Below the pieces are notes generated by a model. It was not told the origin of the DNA. It ran no database searches and was given only the letters and a program-made list of their open reading frames with translations. DNA of 27,298 bases from Candidatus Woesearchaeota archaeon (GTDB lineage Archaea; Nanobdellota; Nanobdellia; Woesearchaeales; GW2011-AR4), in assembly GCA_016185815.1 (NCBI GenBank), contig JACPMT010000001.1, positions 1-27,298 on the forward strand, given 5' to 3'. Shown in pieces: positions 21,043 through 27,298 of this stretch (the first letter of the stretch is position 1; each line of letters starts with the position of its first letter). The translations under genes were made by a program, and so were the position numbers.

Positions 21043-21864
21043 CTTAAAAGTCCTCTGCATCAATAAGGCATCCACCTCTATATTTGGGCTTTCTGAAATT
21101 GCCACACCTTTCACTTTGAAATCTTTCAATGCCTTCAATAATTCCTGATAGTTTAAATCTGACTCTTTTAAAGTCAAGTGGTTTTTCTCCCCTTTTGGGC
21201 CGTATGCAATGCCGGTGATGTGCATATGCATGTTTTCCAAGCCTTTTCTTCCAAGCTTTTTTTCTATGGATTCCAAAATGCTCGCGAACTCCTTGTAAGT
21301 GTTGTATTTTCCGTTTGTTCTTGCGTGAAAATGTGCGAAGTCAACGCAGGGCATTACATTGTCAATTTCCTGGCTAAGCTGCAATATCTCATCTACATTG
21401 CCAAACTGCGTTTCTTTTCCTGTTGTTTCAGGCCTTACCCAGATATTGATTCCTTCCCTTTTCAAGATTGAGATTATCTCTTTCAGGCTGTGCTTTACTG
21501 CATCGTAAGTTTTATTTGCATCCTGTCCCATGTAAAAGCCTGCATGAAAGCAGACAGAATAGCCGCCGCACAGATTGGTTATTCTTGCGGAATTCACAAT
21601 CCTGTCAATGCTTGCTTTTATCTTTGCCTTTTCCAAAGAATTCAAGTTTATGAAATAAGGAGCATGGCACGTCAGTACAACATTGCTCTGCTCTGCAGCC
21701 TTTTTAACTTCAGGCGCTTTGTCTTTTGTTATGTTTATGCTGTGTACAAACTCAAGCTCCATTGCCTGCAATCCGAGCTTTCTGACATGCTTTATGCCGT
21801 CACTTGTTGTGCGGGGGTTTGAGCTTAGAGGAATGCCTGCTGTGCCGAATAAGAGTTCTTTCAT
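20992..21864 (-). CDS. nfo: Endonuclease IV-family AP endonuclease
   Basis: A 290-residue TIM-barrel protein of the AP-endonuclease 2 family, which nicks DNA 5' to abasic sites. Metal-binding histidines and acids appear in the usual order: LTCHAPYFINL, VCFHAGFY, VRPETTGK, CVDFAHFHART, MHMHITG and ISESPNIEVDALLM. The start at ATG 21864 gives a normal N terminus (LLFGTAGIPLSS). A TATA-like TTTTTAAAT (minus strand, 21887-21895) sits 23-31 nt upstream. The length matches archaeal versions. Confidence 0.87.
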   Translation of the reverse strand: MKELLFGTAGIPLSSNPRTTSDGIKHVRKLGLQAMELEFVHSINITKDKAPEVKKAAEQSNVVLTCHAPYFINLNSLEKAKIKASIDRIVNSARITNLCGGYSVCFHAGFYMGQDANKTYDAVKHSLKEIISILKREGINIWVRPETTGKETQFGNVDEILQLSQEIDNVMPCVDFAHFHARTNGKYNTYKEFASILESIEKKLGRKGLENMHMHITGIAYGPKGEKNHLTLKESDLNYQELLKALKDFKVKGVAISESPNIEVDALLMQRTFKSLQKRKKYLNKNSVAF

Positions 21865-21908
21865 ATGGAAAAAGAAAAATTTGCTGTTTTTAAATTTGTT
21901 GAATTAAT

Positions 21909-22328
21909 TTAAACCCAGACAGCCAAAATAGCAGCCATCACAGCAAGCGCAACTAAGTAGTGTAGCGTGTTGATTAAGTACAGCTTAACAGGCTTTCCTT
22001 CCCATAGGACAGAGCCGATCTGCGTTGTTGCCAGGAAACCAATCCAAACCCAAAACCCAAGGACAACCCCATCCATTGCTGTTGCTGCCTGCACATAACC
22101 AACAAAATGCGCCAATACATAGCTCATTATCAATGATGTTAAAAAAGCCAGAGCATAAGTTTTCCCCATCCCCTTCTTCTTGGCTTCATCCATCTTCTTT
22201 TTGTCAAAACCCATCATCTTCATCCACATTTTGCCGAACAATGGGCCATACCAAATAAACCCGACAATCATGCTTGCGATTGCAGCAGCCAAAACTGCCA
22301 AATAGTTTACATCAATTTGCTGTAACAT
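21909..22328 (-). CDS. DUF1761 membrane protein
   Basis: A 139-residue protein with four transmembrane helices, matching the DUF1761 family: IASMIVGFIWYGPLFGKMWMKMMGF, LTSLIMSYVLAHFV and GFWVWIGFLATTQIGSVLWEGKP. Function unknown. GAGGTG at 22335-22340 (minus strand) is a strong Shine-Dalgarno site 6 nt before the ATG. It lies 44 nt upstream of endonuclease IV on the same strand. Confidence 0.85.
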   Translation of the reverse strand: MLQQIDVNYLAVLAAAIASMIVGFIWYGPLFGKMWMKMMGFDKKKMDEAKKKGMGKTYALAFLTSLIMSYVLAHFVGYVQAATAMDGVVLGFWVWIGFLATTQIGSVLWEGKPVKLYLINTLHYLVALAVMAAILAVWV

Positions 22329-22424
22329 TTTTTACACCTCTATATGGTTTTAAGGGAATATCTTTTACTTTCTGTATTTAAAATTTTCGTTTCAAAATCG
22401 ACGAAATTCGTTTTAAGAAATAGC

Positions 22425-23069
22425 TTAACTTACATACCCCTTAATCAGCATCCTGCCCAAAGTGCTCAACTTAATCTCAATCCTTCCTTTCTTTTCATTT
22501 GTCTCAACAAGCCCCATTTTCTTTAAGCCCTCAGATTTAAGATTTCCATTGATATGGTAAGAAATCAATGGCAGGCTCATCTTTGTTTTTTTGCTCAGCT
22601 CCTCAAGAGACATGCAGCAATCAGGCTTGCTTATCATTTTTAAAATTTCCATTTTTTTATCGGTTAATATCTTATAATAAGAGAATTTCAAGACAGGCAA
22701 AAGCATTGCCACTCCGTTGTCAACAGAAAATGCTTTGATGCCATTTACAAAAGCAGCGCTTGTTGCAGCGCATGTTGTCAGTCTGTCGCCAGTTGCTGTA
22801 TTGACAAGTATGTTCTTTTCCTTTTCAATCTCTATTATCTCGGCAATTTTCCTGAACATCTCTTCCCATATATTTCCTTTAATCTCAACTATTTTTGTCG
22901 GTATTTTGAATCTGTCTAAGTCCTGCATTGCTTTCTCTGCTTCCTTTGTCCTGTCAGTAGGGGTTAAAAGAATAACCCTTTCTGTTGGAAACTCCCTCAA
23001 TCCAATAAACAAAGCATCCATGTTGTCGCCAACAGGCGCTATAACAATGTTTTTTTCCATAACTGCCAC
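22425..23069 (-). CDS. CARF-domain winged-helix regulator (HFX_2341/DUF6293-like)
   Basis: A 214-residue protein. Residues about 5-130 form a Rossmann-like CARF domain (IVIAPVGDNMDALFIGLREFP, then VNTATGDRLTTCAATSAAF), the fold that senses cyclic oligoadenylates in CRISPR systems. Residues about 135-214 are a winged helix (KPDCCMSLEELSKKTKMSLPLISYHINGNLKSEGLKKMGLV). Stand-alone proteins of this type occur in archaea without a CRISPR locus, and no cas gene or array is in the window. GTG 23069 fits a leaderless start, with TATA at 23091-23101; ATG 23060 is the alternative. The divergent neighbour is the TlpA-DUF3179 gene. Confidence 0.78.
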   Translation of the reverse strand: MAVMEKNIVIAPVGDNMDALFIGLREFPTERVILLTPTDRTKEAEKAMQDLDRFKIPTKIVEIKGNIWEEMFRKIAEIIEIEKEKNILVNTATGDRLTTCAATSAAFVNGIKAFSVDNGVAMLLPVLKFSYYKILTDKKMEILKMISKPDCCMSLEELSKKTKMSLPLISYHINGNLKSEGLKKMGLVETNEKKGRIEIKLSTLGRMLIKGYVS

Positions 23070-23180
23070 TTTGATTATAGTAGTGTTTCTTTATATTTAA
23101 AGCTTATTGTTTAACAATTAAAACTAATATTTAAGTAGTTAGAGTTATTTTAATAAAGTAAGAAGTAATATTATAATCAC

Positions 23181-24638
23181 ATGAAAAAAAATCAAAAAAC
23201 CATTATGTTAATATTTGCTGTTTTAATCTTAGTAGCTGCAATTCTTTTTATTGAAAATCCATTTAAAAAAACAAAACAAGTAACAGTGAAAGAAGAAGCA
23301 GTAACAGAGCCTAAATCATCCTTGGGAACGGCTATCGGTGATAAAGCCCCAAACATTATACTTAATGACTTAGAATCAAAACCTGTTTTGTTGAGCGACT
23401 ACAAAGGAAAAAAGCATTTAATTGTTAATTTTTGGGCCACTTGGTGCCCGCCATGCAAGGAAGAGATGCCTTTATTTCAGAAGCTTTATGAAGAAAATAA
23501 AGATGAATTAGTTATATTAGGTATAAATTTACAAGAAAATCCTGAACCTATAAAAAAATTTTTGGAAGAATACAAAATAACATACCCAATTCTGCTTGAC
23601 CCAGATGCAGAAGTTAAAAAATTATACAATGTGATAACACAGCCTGTAACTTACTTTATAAATAAAGAGGGCATTATTGTTGATAAAAAACAAGGTCCTT
23701 TAACACCAGAGGAAATAAATGAGAAAGTGGGTAAATTGCTAAAGTCAAAATCAATTGAATCAAGCCAAAAAGATGAAATAAAAACATTGCCAGATGGGAC
23801 AAAGTACATTGTGCATCCCAGCAAACTATTGTCAGGAGGGCCGCCAAAGGATGGAATCCCATCAATAGATAAGCCAAGATTTATATCTGTGGAGGATGCA
23901 AATAAATTTGTAAGAGATGACGAGCTAGTTTTGGGCATTAACTTAAATGGCGATAAAAGAGCCTATCCTTTCCAGATTTTAGTGTGGCATGAAATTGTTA
24001 ATGATGTTGTAAATGGAAAGCCAGTTGCTATTACTTATTGCCCTTTATGTGGCACAGGAATTGCGTATGAAAGAACAATCAGCAATCAGCCAGTTGAATT
24101 TGGAGATTCTGGGTTATTGTACAATAGCGACTTAGTGATGTATGACAGGAAAACAGACACCTTATGGGACCAAGTGACAGGCAGGGCAATTGTAGGTGAG
24201 CTTATAGGCATGAGACTAAAACAAATGCCAATTGATACTCTTACTTGGAGTGATTGGAAAAAATTGCATCCTGATACAAAGGTTTTAAGCAGAGAAACTG
24301 GCTTTATACGCTCTTATGGAAGAACTCCTTATGGTGACTATGATACAAGCCGTTCAATCTACTTCCCTGTGGAAAATGAAGATTTGAAGCTGCATCCAAA
24401 AGAGGTTATTTTTGGTGTTGAAATTAATGGAAAGTTTAAAGCATATACAGAAGAAGATTTGAAAAAATTGGGAAAAATTGAGGACACATTTAATGGCGTT
24501 GCCTTAATTGCTGAAAGAAGCGATGCAGGCATTGTTACAATAAAAAACAAGGATGCGAATGAAGACATTATTCCAGTGAGGTCATTCTGGTTTGCGTGGT
24601 TTGCATTCCATCCTGATACAGAATTGTACAAGGCTTGA
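23181..24638 (+). CDS. Membrane-anchored TlpA thioredoxin fused to DUF3179
   Basis: A 485-residue protein: N-terminal anchor helix (about 9-25), TlpA/ResA-type thioredoxin domain (about 48-195, active site W-C89-P-P-C92, cis-proline present in ITQPVTYFI), linker, then a DUF3179 domain (about 235-480) with VLGINLNGDKRAYPFQ, the conserved HEIVND, and YCPLCGTG (C287, C290). DUF3179 has no known activity. TATA-like TTTAATAAAG lies 24-33 nt upstream of the ATG, indicating a leaderless transcript. The fusion suggests that thioredoxin acts on the CPLC pair of the second domain. Confidence 0.88.
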   Translation: MKKNQKTIMLIFAVLILVAAILFIENPFKKTKQVTVKEEAVTEPKSSLGTAIGDKAPNIILNDLESKPVLLSDYKGKKHLIVNFWATWCPPCKEEMPLFQKLYEENKDELVILGINLQENPEPIKKFLEEYKITYPILLDPDAEVKKLYNVITQPVTYFINKEGIIVDKKQGPLTPEEINEKVGKLLKSKSIESSQKDEIKTLPDGTKYIVHPSKLLSGGPPKDGIPSIDKPRFISVEDANKFVRDDELVLGINLNGDKRAYPFQILVWHEIVNDVVNGKPVAITYCPLCGTGIAYERTISNQPVEFGDSGLLYNSDLVMYDRKTDTLWDQVTGRAIVGELIGMRLKQMPIDTLTWSDWKKLHPDTKVLSRETGFIRSYGRTPYGDYDTSRSIYFPVENEDLKLHPKEVIFGVEINGKFKAYTEEDLKKLGKIEDTFNGVALIAERSDAGIVTIKNKDANEDIIPVRSFWFAWFAFHPDTELYKA

Positions 24639-24646
24639 TTAATTTA

Positions 24647-25267
24647 TTATTTTACCAGTATAGCCCTTATTGGAGAGGCATCCCCTTTTCTAATCTTTAA
24701 AGGTAATCCATGAAAAAAATATCGTCCTTGCTTAACTTTGCTTAAATCCAAGCCTTCAAAAATTGGTATATTATTTTTTAATAATATTTTATGCGTTTCA
24801 TGAGCTGGCTGGTTTCTTTCAATGCCTAAATTATCAATGCCAACAGCCTTAATTTTTTTTGAAACTAAGTACTCCGAGCCTGTTTCTCCAAGATAAATAA
24901 AATCTGGATTAAATTTTTTATCAGCCTTATTTTTTGTCTTTAATAAAACAATATCATTTTTTTGAATTTTTAATTTCAGATTTTTTAAATGATTTTTTGT
25001 TATTGTGTTTTTAATATTTGTAAAATCTAAAACTATACATTTGCCCATAAATTTATTCAAATTTATTCTTTCTATTGTTTTGCCTTTTTTAATAAAATGA
25101 TATGGAGCATCTGCATGCGAACCAGTATGTACCTCAATTTCAAGCCTTGACTCATTTGCTCCCTGCTTTAGTGTCCTTGTAACTTTTATTTTTGGTCTTT
25201 TTTCTATTTTATTTTTATAAACAATCATGTATTCAGAAATTTCTGGGCTTAAATCATAGATTTTCAT
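24647..25267 (-). CDS. Cyclase-family (kynurenine formamidase-like) metal hydrolase
   Basis: A 206-residue protein of the cyclase/kynurenine formamidase-like family. The signature metal motif HxGxHxDAPxH appears as EVHTGSHADAPYHF, and a later histidine and glutamate (NQPAHETHK, FEGLDL) complete the site. The family hydrolyses amide or ester bonds; the substrate cannot be told from sequence, and no tryptophan pathway genes are nearby. It is downstream of glucose dehydrogenase on the same strand with a 45-nt gap that is AT-rich and may contain its own promoter. Confidence 0.85.
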   Translation of the reverse strand: MKIYDLSPEISEYMIVYKNKIEKRPKIKVTRTLKQGANESRLEIEVHTGSHADAPYHFIKKGKTIERINLNKFMGKCIVLDFTNIKNTITKNHLKNLKLKIQKNDIVLLKTKNKADKKFNPDFIYLGETGSEYLVSKKIKAVGIDNLGIERNQPAHETHKILLKNNIPIFEGLDLSKVKQGRYFFHGLPLKIRKGDASPIRAILVK

Positions 25268-25312
25268 TTGGTTATTGTATTTTTATATTATTTTCAAAAG
25301 TAATATAAATTT

Positions 25313-26443
25313 TCAATCCATATCAACAACAATCTTTAATTGGTTGGGACCTTGAAGATTGAAATATTGCTCATATTGGTTTAGCTTAAATCTATGGGTT
25401 ATTATATTGTCTAAAATATTACCGAATTTTCTGTTTATTTTAGGAATGTCATTTATCGCCATCTCAAAATGGTTTTTGTTGGAGTTGACTGTACCCACAA
25501 TTACTTGGTTGTATCTAACAATCTGCCTCAAGATTGCATGCGCATCAAATGTAGCTTTTAGCTCGCCTTTTGGAATGCCAGTCATTACATAAATGCTGCT
25601 CCTTGACATATGTGGAATCATATTTATTGCAAACTCAGAGGCGCCGCTTGCTTCAAAAATAATATTTACATCACCAGCAAGCTTAAATGCTTCAGGTATT
25701 GTTATTTTTCTTATGTCTATATATTCTGCGCCAAGCCTTTTTATAGTTTTTATTTTTATGTGCTCCTCATCTTTTCTCTCTAAAACGTATGTATTCACTC
25801 CTGCCAACCTTAATAAGCAAGTTGCTAATATGCCAAGGGGACCAGCCCCAATTACAAATGCTGTTTTGCAATCACCCCATTTTTTGCTGTCAAAAGAATG
25901 GTTTGGATGCTTGCAAGCCCATGGCATCCTGCTTTGTATTAGCCTTATCTGTTCAATACCTTTTTCAGCAATGCTCAACGGCTCGACAAAAATACCGTAT
26001 TTTTCCAAGCCTTTTGGTAGCTTAAGTATGTATTTTTCTTCGTCAACAACATAGCTTGTTAAAAAGCCATCAATCTTGTGAATGCCTCTTTCTGTAAATA
26101 AGCCAGTCATGCACATATCACTTTGCTCATGCAAGCAAGGTGGGCATATATTGCAGCCCCTTCTAACAGTCATTGTTACAAAATCACCTTTTTTCACAGT
26201 TTTTACATTCTTGCCAATTTCCTCAACAACACCAAGAAGCTCGTGCCCAAGCACTAGTTCATTTCTGTTTTCAGCAATATCCTTTGAGTCATATTTTATC
26301 ATATTAAAATCAGTTCCGTCCAAGCCAGTATGCTTTATTTTGATAAGAACTTCTGTCGGTTTTTTTATCTCTGGCTTTGGAATGTAGAAAGATTGAATGC
26401 CTTTGACATCTTTTTTCAAGCCAACAGCAAATATTGTTTCCAT
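25313..26443 (-). CDS. gdh: Zinc-dependent glucose 1-dehydrogenase (MDR family)
   Basis: A 376-residue medium-chain dehydrogenase matching archaeal glucose dehydrogenases, which oxidise glucose to gluconolactone with NAD(P)+. Seen: catalytic zinc region TGLDGTDFNM (D42) with GHE (H67), structural zinc cysteines C97, C100, C103 and C111, and the Rossmann segment VIGAGPLGILATCLL. The first zinc ligand is Asp instead of the more usual Cys, as known in the Haloferax enzyme. It lies 11 nt after the 6-phosphogluconate dehydrogenase gene, so the two are co-transcribed and probably belong to one sugar-oxidation route. Confidence 0.85.
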   Translation of the reverse strand: METIFAVGLKKDVKGIQSFYIPKPEIKKPTEVLIKIKHTGLDGTDFNMIKYDSKDIAENRNELVLGHELLGVVEEIGKNVKTVKKGDFVTMTVRRGCNICPPCLHEQSDMCMTGLFTERGIHKIDGFLTSYVVDEEKYILKLPKGLEKYGIFVEPLSIAEKGIEQIRLIQSRMPWACKHPNHSFDSKKWGDCKTAFVIGAGPLGILATCLLRLAGVNTYVLERKDEEHIKIKTIKRLGAEYIDIRKITIPEAFKLAGDVNIIFEASGASEFAINMIPHMSRSSIYVMTGIPKGELKATFDAHAILRQIVRYNQVIVGTVNSNKNHFEMAINDIPKINRKFGNILDNIITHRFKLNQYEQYFNLQGPNQLKIVVDMD

Positions 26444-26454
26444 TTTTATTTTGG

Positions 26455-27298
26455 CTATTTTTTCCTTACAACTTCATGCCCGCCAAATTCATTGCGCAAA
26501 GCAGCAACAACCTTGCCAGCAAAACTCGGCTTTTTTCTTGACTTTTTTCTTAATTTTAATGCTAGCTTAACGCTTTTAAAAGGGACTTTAAACTCTTTAG
26601 CCGTATTTACAGCCCATTGCCCTGTTTCTCCTCCTCCAATTATTCCTTCTATTTTGCTAAGCCTTGGGTCTTTCTTGAAAGAGTCTGCTGCTAATCCAAG
26701 CAGCCAACTTCTTATTACAGAGCCATTTTGCCATGTTTCTGCAATTTTCTTTAAATCAAGCTTGTAGGGACCTTTAAATAATAACTCAAATCCATCCCCA
26801 TATGCTTGTAATAGGGCATATTCAATTCCATTGTGAATCATCTTGACAAAATGACCAGAGCCTGCACTGCCGACATAAGCATAGCCATTTTTTGCAGAAA
26901 CAGCCTTGCATATCAGCTCTATTTTCTTGAAGGTTTTTTTATCACCGCCAATTGTTAAGCAAGCACCATGTCTTGCTCCTTTCAAGCCACCGCTTGTACC
27001 AATATCAACAAAATGAATTTTTTCCTTTTTTAGAAATTTATACCTTCTAACAGAATCTTTATAGAACGAGTTGCCACCATCAATTATTATATCGTCTTTT
27101 TTTAAATAAGGCAATAACTCCTTAATTACTGCATCAACTGGCTTGCCAGCAGTAACCATAAGCCAAATTATTTTTTGCTTTGGCAATTTATTGATTAATT
27201 CCTCAATAGAATAGGCAATCTCAACACCATATTTCTTCATTTTTTTTATAGGCTCAGGGCTTCTATTATAAGCAACTACACCAAATTTTTTATCATGG
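26455..27298 (-). CDS. gnd: 6-phosphogluconate dehydrogenase, decarboxylating, partial at the window edge
   Basis: The minus-strand frame continues without a stop to the window end (27297), so the N terminus is cut off; visible upstream residues include FGVVAYNRSPEPIKKM, the second half of the NAD(P)-binding region. Further features are IIIDGGNSFYKDSVRR, the TSGGLKGARHG substrate loop, and KMIHNGIEYALLQAYGDG with the catalytic Lys and His-Asn. The size fits the short NAD-type 6PGDH. It makes ribulose 5-phosphate and CO2 from 6-phosphogluconate. Oxidative pentose-phosphate genes are uncommon in archaea outside haloarchaea. Confidence 0.88.
   Translation of the reverse strand, partial: HDKKFGVVAYNRSPEPIKKMKKYGVEIAYSIEELINKLPKQKIIWLMVTAGKPVDAVIKELLPYLKKDDIIIDGGNSFYKDSVRRYKFLKKEKIHFVDIGTSGGLKGARHGACLTIGGDKKTFKKIELICKAVSAKNGYAYVGSAGSGHFVKMIHNGIEYALLQAYGDGFELLFKGPYKLDLKKIAETWQNGSVIRSWLLGLAADSFKKDPRLSKIEGIIGGGETGQWAVNTAKEFKVPFKSVKLALKLRKKSRKKPSFAGKVVAALRNEFGGHEVVRKK

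Noticed and set aside
22425..23069. A CRISPR array or cas locus near the CARF regulator
   Set aside because: No regularly spaced direct repeats or cas genes are visible on either side.
23107..23122. A third copy of the TTAAC-N4-GTTAA operator (TTTAACAATTAAAAC)
   Set aside because: Only the left half-site matches; the right half is not complementary, so I do not count it.

Overview
The window looks archaeal and AT-rich. TATA boxes lie about 25-30 nt upstream of many start codons, so many transcripts are probably leaderless, while genes inside operons carry GGTG-type Shine-Dalgarno sites. It encodes archaeal RtcB with archease, many membrane-linked winged-helix regulators, and surface proteins with an ITGYA motif after the membrane anchor plus CGN-x-ICE / DGVCDPDC cysteine motifs. 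This style is common in DPANN archaea such as Woesearchaeota or Pacearchaeota. That placement is inference; no rRNA or tRNA gene was seen.

Layout. 0-3.1 kb: RNA ligase rtcB, a ZIP metal transporter and archease in one tight operon, then a Rieske ferredoxin. 3.1-5.1 kb (minus): nicotinamidase and nicotinate phosphoribosyltransferase (NAD salvage). 5.1-6.2 kb: a repeat-rich leader and a Nif3-like gene with foreign codon use. 6.2-7.3 kb (minus): an A-type Fe-S carrier and a ferritin-like protein. 7.3-10.1 kb: a repeat-bearing promoter region, a 51-residue ORF and two membrane-anchored surface proteins. 10.1-12.1 kb (minus): methionyl-tRNA synthetase broken into two overlapping ORFs. 12.2-14.0 kb: a membrane HTH protein, an ECF-S-like membrane protein and an Lrp regulator. 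14.0-15.2 kb: a small membrane protein and an FTR1 iron permease. 15.2-24.6 kb: a long stretch rich in extracytoplasmic thiol-redox proteins (five thioredoxin-fold or CcdA genes plus a disrupted CcdA-like gene), including an ArsR / Cys-rich peptide / CPFC membrane protein / CcdA-like operon. 21.0-23.1 kb (minus): endonuclease IV, DUF1761 and a CARF-HTH regulator. 24.6-27.3 kb (minus): cyclase-family hydrolase, glucose dehydrogenase and 6-phosphogluconate dehydrogenase (truncated by the window edge).

Most striking: the rtcB reading frame is interrupted twice, by 33 nt and 12 nt, each with an in-frame stop. Both inserts can be folded as bulge-helix-bulge archaeal introns. Cutting after the second nucleotide of each 3-nt bulge restores the conserved RtcB protein exactly (485 aa). 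Since RtcB is the ligase that joins exons after such cuts, the gene appears to need its own product to mature. Also notable are a 45-aa peptide with nine cysteines behind an ArsR regulator, a palindrome TTAAC-N4-GTTAA shared by two iron-related promoters, and a cytoplasmic helical domain carried by both neighbouring surface proteins at opposite termini.
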